A stretch of DNA of 13,941 nucleotides from Lachnospiraceae bacterium UBA7060 (lineage in GTDB: Bacteria; Bacillota; Clostridia; Lachnospirales; Lachnospiraceae). The DNA lies in contig DLAA01000092.1 of NCBI GenBank assembly GCA_002493835.1, positions 1 through 13,941 of the forward strand. Reading direction: 5' to 3'. Of the stretch, positions 7,317-13,941 are shown piece by piece. Each line of letters opens with the position of its first letter. Position 1 is the first letter of the stretch. Under the pieces are notes generated by a model, which did not search any database, had not been told where the DNA came from, and saw nothing but the letters and a program-made list of their open reading frames with translations. The translations under genes were made by a program, and so were the position numbers.

Positions 7317-8280
7317 ATCGCACCACCTCCGGGATTACACGTCTTGACAGGCTATCCTTTTTTCGGATGGCGTCAAAGGCTTTGTCTGCCAAGTGATAAT
7401 AATAGTAGGTTTCCTCCGGGCTCTTATGCCCGAGATAGCGGCTGAGATATGGTAGCATCTCATTTGTGTCTATCCCCTGTAGTATCCAGTCATTAATCCT
7501 CTCTACCACGAATGCATGCCGGAGACAATGCGGAGTCGGATGCCTGTCCAAAGACTGCGACACCGGAAGCTTGTTCCAATAACGGTTAAAACATTGCTCC
7601 ACACCGGAACTGGATATGGGTTTTTCGGGATTCCAGCCGGGAAACATCCATTCACATAAAGGGTAAGCAGACTTTTGTCTTTTCATATATTCCATAAGGG
7701 TTACGGTTCCATCTGCCGGGAGGTATACAAGGCGGCTTTTATCTCCTTTGGATCTCGAAACCGTCAAAATGCCTCTTTCCAGGTCAACATCGCATCGCCT
7801 AAGAAAGCGGGCTTCTGAAAGGCGCAATCCACAGCAGTAATACAGCAGGAACATGATCCTGCATTCCTTTTCCAGCCGGCGTACTATGCTGTGGCTCCAA
7901 TGCTCCTGTGCATCCATAGCCTGGAACAATGCTGCCACCTCATCCTTTGAGGGGATATAGAGTGAAGGCTTGTATTTTTTCCAGAAGAAACAGTCCGGTA
8001 CATAGGCAGCCCTTCCAAGGGAGAGTATATACAGGCTCAGCTGCCTCAACGCAGAAATACGCCTGTTATGGTAGCCGCTGCCTTCAGAAGGCCGGGCTGA
8101 GGACCATCTGGCGGCAAAGTCATAGGTAACTGTTCCGGCATCAGGAAAATATTCCATACAAAAGTTATCAAGCTGCCTGAAAAGTTTCTCCTCCGAAATA
8201 TAGGCAAAACCGTCTGCGCGTTTTTGGGTTACGAGTCCCAAGATATAAGATTTAAGCCCGCTTTCAAATGCATATCTCAT
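7306..8280 (-). CDS. Tyrosine recombinase, second gene of the recombinase trio
   Basis: The 324-residue protein has an N-terminal core-binding region (about 8-95) and a full catalytic set: Arg153 (CGLRLSEARFL), Lys178 (SKGDKSR), His251 and Arg254 (TPHCLRHAF), His285 (YLGHKSPEE) and, by spacing, Tyr294 within a run of four tyrosines. It overlaps the upstream gene by 4 bases (ATGA) and has GGAGG at 8293-8297 on the - strand, 12 bases before the ATG. The overlap chain with both neighbours shows that the three are translated as a unit, as in recombinase-in-trio elements. Which element end or strand exchange it serves cannot be told from sequence. Confidence 0.92.
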   Translation of the reverse strand: MRYAFESGLKSYILGLVTQKRADGFAYISEEKLFRQLDNFCMEYFPDAGTVTYDFAARWSSARPSEGSGYHNRRISALRQLSLYILSLGRAAYVPDCFFWKKYKPSLYIPSKDEVAALFQAMDAQEHWSHSIVRRLEKECRIMFLLYYCCGLRLSEARFLRRCDVDLERGILTVSRSKGDKSRLVYLPADGTVTLMEYMKRQKSAYPLCEWMFPGWNPEKPISSSGVEQCFNRYWNKLPVSQSLDRHPTPHCLRHAFVVERINDWILQGIDTNEMLPYLSRYLGHKSPEETYYYYHLADKAFDAIRKKDSLSRRVIPEVVRYED

Positions 8281-10160
8281 AGTTGAATCACACCTCCAAA
8301 AGGCAATGGGCAGAGGCGCATGCCGCCCTCATCCCTTTCAAGATATACTTCCGATGTCTCCTTATGTGCATGCCCCAGGGCGTCAGCAATATCATGGATG
8401 CTATTGTGGGAAGTGAGCAGCCGGGTAGCAAATGTTTTCCGTGTGATATGGAATCCCTGCCCGTAGGGCAGTTCATAACCGCAAACAGCCAGAACACGTT
8501 GCAGCGCGTTCCTCGTAGCTGAATTTGATGTCAGGTTGACATATGGCGCCAGATGATGGATAAATACATAGCCGTTTCCATCCTCCCCAGACATGGGCCT
8601 GCCGTGGACGATATACTTGTAAACCGAGTTCCCGACATCAGTTGGAATGGGAAGCGTAATGGCTTTCCTGGTTTTCTTCTGAATGAAAGAAAGTGTTTTT
8701 TGCTTCCAATTAAAATCACCGATCTGCAGGGCAAGTATATCCGAAGAACGTATGCCCATGCGGAGTCCAAGCATCACGATTGCTATATCCCGGAGTTCAA
8801 GGGGCGATGACGCGCTTTCTCTGAATCCGTAGATTCCTGCAACCATTTCATCATTGAGGACAGTTACAATGCTGCGGCGTGGCGCACTGCTGGCAGAAAC
8901 TGCATGAACCAATGTTTGAGAAATAAGCCCTTCATCAGCCATAAAAGACAACAGCTGGCGTATTTTTATGCTATACGCATTTTTGCTTTCCGGTGTGGCA
9001 TGTTCATCTTTAACATGGAACTCATTGATGATTTCAGGCGTTATGGCATCAGGAGATTGTACCCCCGTGGTTTTGAGATAATTAAAGAAACGGTATCCGG
9101 ATGCCCTGCACATGGCGATTGTTTTTTCTGCCATTCCATCATGACGGCGGTTTTCTATAAATCGGTTTAGAATCGATAGGCTCCATTCCGGCAGAGTATC
9201 ACTTGAACATATACGAGGAATGACCCTTATCTCCGCCATGTTTCCCTGCAGATAACATGCAAACATTACAATAGTACGGTGCCGGCGATCTTTTAAACTG
9301 TCATCCGGGAGACAATCCGTCCACGCTGTTATGGTTTTATGGGAATGGTCAATATGGTTAAACTCCAAAAACATAAAATACCATAAGAGATCATGTGAAT
9401 AAAGCCTCTTGGATGATGCTTTATACTGCCATTTGTCAAGAGCCTCCAGATACCGGTCAGCCATTTTCTCCAGTTTCATACTTGGATGGATCACAGCGCC
9501 TGCATAAGGGAGTTTCATTGTTTTGGTGATGGTGTCTGCATTCCCGTTACGTAAGACCATGCGATAGCAGCGCGGAACATCCCCGCGTCCCGCCAGATAA
9601 TTCATAAGTGTTGTGACTGCGGATATTTGATGCTGCCTTTGGGCCAGAGAAGGCTGTTTGCTTGCTACTTTTTCCCAGAAACCGAGCACATGATCGACCG
9701 TTATTTGGGAAGGATCAGTGATGCCTGTTCTTGTGGAGTGCTTGAAAAACTCCCTATACACTACCGCATATCGTTCATATGCATACTGCCCCAGAAACAC
9801 AGTTGGGGCAGTTTCCATTTCTTCAAGTAGATTTATAAAGCCGATAGATAGTCCACTTTTGCAATGAAAACAGTCAACAGACCTGCAAAAGGGAGTGTTG
9901 ATATTGCCTTTTAGCAGATAGTGTTCTAATCTGAATAGGGCATTTCTATAGCTGATATATGTGTCATAGGACAGACTGGATCTTCGGTTCTCGTTCCAAT
10001 CAACAGCAGCTTCTATTGAAAAGGGAATGTCGTTTGATTCTAGGTAAAGCTGTAACATATGGTAGCAAGATTCATGTGAATGAATTTTACTTAGAGAACT
10101 GCCCTGCTGTTTAAGATGGCGTAATATAGCAACAACGGTATCTTGATAGTTTGTTTGCAT
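8277..10160 (-). CDS. Large tyrosine recombinase, first gene of the recombinase trio
   Basis: At 627 residues this is about twice the size of a typical integrase and close to the length known for Tn554 TnpB. The catalytic domain occupies about 430-610: Arg471 (MGIRSSDILAL), Lys496, His571 and Arg574 (HITRKTFATRLL), His597 (ALGHAHKET) and Tyr606. A core-binding domain lies at about 329-420. The first 320 residues form an extra region that may hold a second DNA-binding unit; C92, C97, H99 and C100 could bind a metal, which is speculative. The start is set by AAGGAG (10170-10175 on the - strand), 9 bases before the ATG. It leads the operon and reads inward from the right end, like the Tn554 and RIT gene layouts. 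Function as recombinase is firm, family name is not. Confidence 0.92.
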   Translation of the reverse strand: MQTNYQDTVVAILRHLKQQGSSLSKIHSHESCYHMLQLYLESNDIPFSIEAAVDWNENRRSSLSYDTYISYRNALFRLEHYLLKGNINTPFCRSVDCFHCKSGLSIGFINLLEEMETAPTVFLGQYAYERYAVVYREFFKHSTRTGITDPSQITVDHVLGFWEKVASKQPSLAQRQHQISAVTTLMNYLAGRGDVPRCYRMVLRNGNADTITKTMKLPYAGAVIHPSMKLEKMADRYLEALDKWQYKASSKRLYSHDLLWYFMFLEFNHIDHSHKTITAWTDCLPDDSLKDRRHRTIVMFACYLQGNMAEIRVIPRICSSDTLPEWSLSILNRFIENRRHDGMAEKTIAMCRASGYRFFNYLKTTGVQSPDAITPEIINEFHVKDEHATPESKNAYSIKIRQLLSFMADEGLISQTLVHAVSASSAPRRSIVTVLNDEMVAGIYGFRESASSPLELRDIAIVMLGLRMGIRSSDILALQIGDFNWKQKTLSFIQKKTRKAITLPIPTDVGNSVYKYIVHGRPMSGEDGNGYVFIHHLAPYVNLTSNSATRNALQRVLAVCGYELPYGQGFHITRKTFATRLLTSHNSIHDIADALGHAHKETSEVYLERDEGGMRLCPLPFGGVIQL

Positions 10161-10252
10161 AAGGGTGAACTCCTTTCTGGAGATTTTAAAGGTTTAACCA
10201 AATAGAATTATACCCAATAATGCTTATATTATTGTAGAGAAAGAGAGATTAT
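10161..10252. other. Right-end intergenic region between divergent recombinase operon and 3' ArdC-YodL ORF
   Basis: These 92 AT-rich bases carry the - strand promoter box described separately and the ribosome-binding site of the first recombinase. For the + strand ORF at 10253 I find only a weak purine-rich GAGAG-type ribosome-binding site just upstream and no convincing promoter, so expression of the right half of the host gene may be low or come from an unrecognised outward promoter. Confidence 0.5.
10207..10227 (-). promoter_or_regulatory. -10 region and operator-like box of the recombinase operon
   Basis: On the - strand, ATAAGCATTAT (10227-10217), four bases (TGGG) and a perfect TATAAT (10212-10207) lie 32 bases before the AAGGAG of the first recombinase. 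No good -35 hexamer is found at 16-19 bp, so the promoter may be weak or depend on an activator. The box and its distance to the -10 are the same as at 2202-2222 in front of the cargo genes, in inverted orientation across the element. It may be a repressor/activator site or a subterminal recombinase site. Confidence 0.6.
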
Positions 10253-13200
10253 ATGAATAATAGTGATAAAAGTGAACATTTTAGAAAAATTAATATAACG
10301 CCTGAAATGCTGAAATGGGCATTTGAAGCGGAAGGAATAGCTTTTACAGTTTGCAGCCACTTTGGAATTGATACCTCCTCATACTCATTCAATTATATAG
10401 GCGGCTGGTCGTCAGGGCGTGACATGAAGCAGCTGAAATCCTCCCTTGACACGATCCGCAGGACATCATCGGAACTTATTACGGGCATAGAGGGGCAGTT
10501 AAGGGAACTGCAGAAAGACCGGGATTTAATGCAGGAGCAGGAAAATGAGAGCCTTCTTCTGGTGCAGAACAGTGATCTTTCAGAATACAGCCTTTTGAGC
10601 GTAAAGGGCATGGAAGCAACGGAACTTGTGGAAGCCCTCTCAGCCATGAATGATGATGATAAGCTGAGCGTGGCGGCGTATCTTGAGAGCAGGGGCGCAT
10701 GGACTACGGAGCTTGGAAATGAGAAATCCGAGGACGTGGAGGAATACCACATAGACGTGCGCTATAACCTTGACACGGACGAGGTCATTGACCTGAAAGC
10801 GGAAAAGGAGGCGGACGAAAAGATGGCGGATGCTGAACCAGAGGAGAGAGCCGGACTCCCCGATCCAGCAATCGGTATGGCAGAAATGCAGGATTACGGA
10901 TACACATGGGATAAAATGCTGCCGCTTACGACAGAAAAGGCATTAGAACTTTTTGACAATGACCTGACCGTTTATCTGCTCCATACGGACGGTTCGGAGT
11001 CACTGGCAGAGGAGAGGACACAGATCGAAGCCCATGACGGCATTTTCGGCATAGAAAAAAATGACTGGGAGAATGAGAGAAATTACCGTGAAATGAAACA
11101 GGAGCTTGCAGAAGGTGCGGCGCAGAAAGAAGCGGAACTTTTGTATGGGAATACGGACAGGTATGGCATTTACCAGTTAAAGGACAGCCCGGAGCTTCGG
11201 GACTTTCATTTTGCCGGAACAACGGAACTGCTGAAAAGAAATCTTCTGTCTGATGACTTCCGGGAGATACAGCCGGGGAATTATGAGCTTGTCTATACGG
11301 GGGAGCTGTCCGGCATACTGGGGCAGGCGCAGGGAGAAAAGCTGAACGGTCTTTATGAGAAATTCAACACCGACCACCCGGAGGACTTCAGGGGGCATTC
11401 CCTTTCCGTCAGCGACATCCTTATGCTGCATGAGGACGGGGAGAACAGCACGCACTATGTTGACTCCTTCGGCTTTACGGAGCTGCCGCATTTTACAAGG
11501 GAGTTGGAGGGCGTAAAGGAGCAGGCGGCAGATAAAACGGAAATACCGCTTACCGATGAGGAAAAACAGTTCCTTGAAACGGACAGTGCGCCTTTGATTG
11601 CAAAAAAGTTTCTTGCATGGGACGAGATTGAGGATTTGGGATACCGTTTCTTTGAGGATGGGTATATTGATAAATTCAAGCCTGTTGAAAAGGCATTGTT
11701 CGGTGACGGCTTGGTATCTGATTATACAATACATGACATAGCCAGCCGTATGCAGGGCGGGGAGGATATTCGTGCGGAGCTTGCAAAGGTGCTTATCGGC
11801 GATTATGAGCGGGCAGTAGGAATAGGCGAAAATGATGCAGTTGCGGTGTTTGGGAAAGAGGATGTGAGCGTCACTCTTGGGAATGCCGGGAAACATATTT
11901 CCTATGAAGAAATGGGCGACGCTTTTCTTGGTTTGATTGAAAATGAGTACAGGGACATTGTGCAAGCCAGAGCCGCAGAAGAGCAGAAAGAGCCGAATTT
12001 GGAAGATGGGGATGAGCTGATAGACCTCGGAGATGAACGGGAACGGGTGCTTGCACAGATGAAGCAGTCCTTAAAGGGGGAGCAGGAAACAGAGCTTGCC
12101 TTCCAGATCGCAGACCGCTACATCAGCATACAGGAAACGGAGGGCGGCTATGATTATTCCATTATGGGCATGGACTACAAGGAGATAGACGGCGGCGTGT
12201 ATGACAATCCGGACATAACAATCAGACAGGCGCTTGATGAGATTGTGGCGGATTTGAAAGAACCGGCGCACAGGAGCGCTCTGGAAGGCAGCATACAGGC
12301 AGATGATGAACTGATACCGATTGATTATGACGGATTGATGGAAAAAGCGGAACAGGCGGAAATGGCGCATCTTGGGGAACGCATCAAAAAGGAAGTGCCG
12401 GAAGCGGCGGAAAGCAGAGCCATAGCTGATTTCAAAGCCCGGACAGAGGAATTATTTAACGGTATCAATGGGCAGACACAGGGAGATATAGAACTTGCCG
12501 TATATGCCTATTTACAGTCCAAAATTGACGAATATGGAATGGATATAGAGCTTGTGGACATGGCAGTGTCCGGAAGCAGATGCAGGGGTCTGGAGCAGGA
12601 AAATTCTGACCTTGATGTGGCGGTGGAATACCGGGGCGGGGAAACGGAGGATTCCCTGTTCAATACTTTCAATGAGGACAATCTGAGCATTGGCGGCGTG
12701 AAAGTTGACATCAACCCGATCACAGAGGGAAAGACCGGGACGCTTGGGCAGTATCTTCCGGGCGTGGAAGCCTACCTTGAAGAAAAACGTGCCGCCATGC
12801 AGGAGAAAAGCGCAGGACAGGCACAGGAAGAAAAACAGACGGTCATTACCCTTACAGTGGCGGAGTGCGGAGAGTTCCATAACCTCGGAGAATACCATGA
12901 TGATATAGCAAGCGTGGAGGAAGCAGTCGCTGTTTTTAACCGGATACCGCCGGAGAGGCTGAACGGTATCCCAAGCATCGGCATCAACATTCATACGGAA
13001 GGGACGGAAGCGTATGAGGACACGCAGATGGATATTGTGTCGGGCAGGACTGCCGACTTGGAGATTCTGGACTATGTGCCGGATATTACGGACAATCCGA
13101 AGGCGGTAGCGGTGATTGCGGAGCTGATCGACAAGATGCCGGATATTGAGGTAAGGGGTTCTCTGGAGAAGTGGCAGGCAGTTTCCCTTGCCAAAGAGAT

Positions 13201-13681
13201 AGACCAGCTTTCGTATGATTATGATACTCATCAGTACAATGATACGGTGGAGGACAGGGAAGCGCAGATAGCGAATATAACAGAGGACATCAGGAACGGA
13301 AATACGGAATATCTTAATGATTTCCTCAATGCCATGATTTCTGACAGCACGAGGGAGGGCATAACGGATATTTTCGGGAAAGGCGCAGAACTGGATGACA
13401 GCGAGGGCGTACAGACTGCAAGGAGGGCAAAGGAGCTTTTAGACAGGCTGGCAGAATACAAGCCGCTTGCCAAGATTGAGGAACTGGAAGAATGTAATTA
13501 TAACATGATTGATAACGTCCTGAACAATGAAAAGCCGAAAGAGGAAAAGGAGAAGCAGACAGGCAGGGTTTCCATAAGGGAAAAGCTGGCGGAGAAAAAG
13601 GCGGTCATCGAGCAGAGGGATAAGGCAGAAACGGGAGTCCCGGAAAAGGGAACAGAGAAAAAATCAGAGAGGGAGATATAG
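10253..13681 (+). CDS. Polyvalent ICE protein: ArdC C-terminal remnant, YodL domain, nucleotidyltransferase-like domain
   Basis: This 1142-residue ORF is the 3' part of the ArdC-YodL gene, with a new start supplied by the inserted element. Residues 1-24 come from the element's right end. ArdC homology resumes at Glu25 (EAEGIAFTVCSHFG, then YIGGWSSGR at 48-56). Residues about 303-410 match the YodL-type domain (YGIYQLKDSPELR and FNTDHPEDFRGHSLSVSDI). Residues about 722-850 form a Pol-beta-type nucleotidyltransferase with GS (774-775), DLD (786-788) and a third Asp at 819. Other segments (about 436-520, 600-670 and 862-970) look like large-polyvalent-protein modules that I cannot name with certainty. 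The C-terminus carries GRVSIREKLAE (1104-1114), like the upstream helicase. The normal role is probably protecting or supporting incoming conjugative DNA. With the element present it lacks the ssDNA-binding domain and HExxH. The start codon is uncertain: its ribosome-binding site is weak. Confidence 0.85.
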   Translation: MNNSDKSEHFRKINITPEMLKWAFEAEGIAFTVCSHFGIDTSSYSFNYIGGWSSGRDMKQLKSSLDTIRRTSSELITGIEGQLRELQKDRDLMQEQENESLLLVQNSDLSEYSLLSVKGMEATELVEALSAMNDDDKLSVAAYLESRGAWTTELGNEKSEDVEEYHIDVRYNLDTDEVIDLKAEKEADEKMADAEPEERAGLPDPAIGMAEMQDYGYTWDKMLPLTTEKALELFDNDLTVYLLHTDGSESLAEERTQIEAHDGIFGIEKNDWENERNYREMKQELAEGAAQKEAELLYGNTDRYGIYQLKDSPELRDFHFAGTTELLKRNLLSDDFREIQPGNYELVYTGELSGILGQAQGEKLNGLYEKFNTDHPEDFRGHSLSVSDILMLHEDGENSTHYVDSFGFTELPHFTRELEGVKEQAADKTEIPLTDEEKQFLETDSAPLIAKKFLAWDEIEDLGYRFFEDGYIDKFKPVEKALFGDGLVSDYTIHDIASRMQGGEDIRAELAKVLIGDYERAVGIGENDAVAVFGKEDVSVTLGNAGKHISYEEMGDAFLGLIENEYRDIVQARAAEEQKEPNLEDGDELIDLGDERERVLAQMKQSLKGEQETELAFQIADRYISIQETEGGYDYSIMGMDYKEIDGGVYDNPDITIRQALDEIVADLKEPAHRSALEGSIQADDELIPIDYDGLMEKAEQAEMAHLGERIKKEVPEAAESRAIADFKARTEELFNGINGQTQGDIELAVYAYLQSKIDEYGMDIELVDMAVSGSRCRGLEQENSDLDVAVEYRGGETEDSLFNTFNEDNLSIGGVKVDINPITEGKTGTLGQYLPGVEAYLEEKRAAMQEKSAGQAQEEKQTVITLTVAECGEFHNLGEYHDDIASVEEAVAVFNRIPPERLNGIPSIGINIHTEGTEAYEDTQMDIVSGRTADLEILDYVPDITDNPKAVAVIAELIDKMPDIEVRGSLEKWQAVSLAKEIDQLSYDYDTHQYNDTVEDREAQIANITEDIRNGNTEYLNDFLNAMISDSTREGITDIFGKGAELDDSEGVQTARRAKELLDRLAEYKPLAKIEELEECNYNMIDNVLNNEKPKEEKEKQTGRVSIREKLAEKKAVIEQRDKAETGVPEKGTEKKSEREI
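10325..10330 (+). other. Right core/attachment hexamer GAAGCG of the inserted element
   Basis: GAAGCG encodes Glu25-Ala26 of the right-hand ORF, where ArdC homology resumes. One of the two core hexamers should be the original target and the other carried in from the previous insertion site; the sequence alone does not say which. The inverted repeat AAATGC/GCATTT (10305-10310 and 10319-10324) and tandem TGAAATG copies (10303-10309, 10311-10317) abut this core and may be recombinase arm sites. Confidence 0.65.
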
Positions 13682-13684
13682 GAT

Positions 13685-13888
13685 ATGGATAAATTTACGG
13701 TGGAAGAAATGAATCTGATGTGTGTGTTTGAGGGGCAGGACAGAACCGGCATGGTTGCCGATATAGAGAACATAATCCCCCATATACAGGACAGCGATAT
13801 GGTGGAGCTTTCAAGACAGGTCTTGGAAAAACTGGAAGCCATGAGCGATGAAGAATTTGCGGAAGTGGCATTGGAAGCGGCGGAGTGA
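13685..13888 (+). CDS. TTRAP-like transposon-transfer assisting protein
   Basis: The 67-residue acidic protein begins KFTVEEMNLMCVFEG and ends with an LEKLEAMSDEEFAEVAL-like helix, matching my memory of the TTRAP family of small proteins in Firmicutes conjugative elements. The name of that family (putative transposon-transfer assisting protein) rests on genomic association; no biochemical role is established that I know of. GGGAG at 13671-13675 lies 9 bases before the ATG, and only 3 bases separate it from the preceding stop, so it is in the same operon as the polyvalent protein. Its presence next to ArdC-YodL and the helicase supports the ICE backbone reading. Confidence 0.75.
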   Translation: MDKFTVEEMNLMCVFEGQDRTGMVADIENIIPHIQDSDMVELSRQVLEKLEAMSDEEFAEVALEAAE

Positions 13889-13902
13889 TTGACGCAAAAC
13901 TT

Positions 13903-13934
13903 TTATAGCATTATTCAACATAACGTGCTATAAT
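13903..13934 (+). promoter_or_regulatory. Extended -10 promoter overlapping an 8-bp inverted repeat
   Basis: TGCTATAAT at 13926-13934 is a perfect extended -10 motif. TGCTATAA in it is the exact reverse complement of TTATAGCA at 13903-13910, with a 15-base spacer. No T-run follows within the window, so an operator at a promoter for the next gene fits better than a terminator. The gene it would serve lies beyond the right edge. Confidence 0.45.
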
Positions 13935-13941
13935 TCTCTTA

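Larger units (their letters stand above)
2132..10324. mobile_element. About 8.2-kb three-tyrosine-recombinase element inserted in the ArdC-like gene
   Basis: Both ends are defined by the host gene. ArdC homology stops at 2131 and resumes at 10325, and joining the two flanks restores a continuous frame (K-E-V-E-A-E-G-I-A-F). The insert carries a two-gene cargo reading rightward and three tyrosine recombinases reading leftward. Flanking hexamers GAAGCC and GAAGCG differ in the last base, like the variable core nucleotides left by Tn554-type elements. The first 11 bases inside the left core and the reverse complement of the last 11 inside the right core share the pattern nnATGCnnATT. No long terminal repeats were found. 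The organisation resembles Tn554 and recombinase-in-trio (RIT) elements, but I cannot assign it to either family. Confidence 0.85.

Noticed and set aside
2132..10324. Naming the element a Tn554 or a RIT element
   Set aside because: The trio differs from Tn554 (third gene is an active-type recombinase) and, from memory of sizes, from RIT (large lead enzyme); the name would need phylogeny.
11177..11965. Long antisense ORF of 262 codons
   Set aside because: It lies wholly opposite the YodL-containing gene, has no recognisable motif or ribosome-binding site, and its composition fits a shadow of the real gene.
12512..13231. Antisense ORF of 239 codons
   Set aside because: It lies opposite the nucleotidyltransferase region of the polyvalent gene, with no domain signature; treated as a shadow.
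13889..13894. TTGACG as a -35 for the TATAAT at 13929
   Set aside because: The spacing is 34 bp, far from 16-18; the extended -10 TGCTATAAT is a better explanation.
1..13941. CRISPR array, tRNA or rRNA
   Set aside because: No regularly spaced repeats, no cloverleaf-like or rRNA-like sequence were recognised on either strand.

Overview
The gene families point to a gut-type Clostridia/Lachnospiraceae genome, and specifically to the accessory backbone of an integrative and conjugative element (ICE). Backbone genes, all on the + strand, are: the C-terminal end of a very large SNF2-type helicase protein (2-1306, open at the left edge), an ArdC-like antirestriction/metalloprotease gene (from 1394), the polyvalent YodL-containing protein to which it was originally fused (to 13681), and a small TTRAP-like transposon-transfer protein (13685-13888). 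The organism is inferred from family recognition only; no rRNA or housekeeping gene is present.

The ArdC-YodL gene has been cut in two by a second, smaller mobile element of about 8.2 kb (2132-10324). Its left half stops two codons after the junction. Its right half resumes at exactly the expected residue, behind a start codon supplied by the inserted DNA. The hexamers GAAGCC (2126-2131) and GAAGCG (10325-10330) flank the insert, and the break falls beside the likely third zinc-ligand glutamate of the protease.

The inserted element has two transcription units that converge from its two ends. From the left come a GHKL/HSP90-like ATPase with a C-terminal nucleoside-deoxyribosyltransferase/TIR-like domain (2304-4913) and an overlapping TPR-like protein (4903-6009). 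From the right, on the - strand, comes an operon of three overlapping tyrosine recombinases (10160-6285), all with complete catalytic residues, which presumably move the element. Between the converging units is a 275-base stretch with several inverted repeats.

Both inward promoters carry the same 11-bp box, ATAAGCATTAT, exactly 4 bp before a TATAMT -10 hexamer, which suggests shared control of cargo and recombinases or shared recombinase binding. The most interesting candidate is the two-gene HSP90-like/TPR cargo: it looks like a chaperone-ATPase sensor or switch joined to a nucleotide-directed effector, plausibly an antiphage or anti-plasmid module riding on an element that parasitises ICEs. 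That function is inference.
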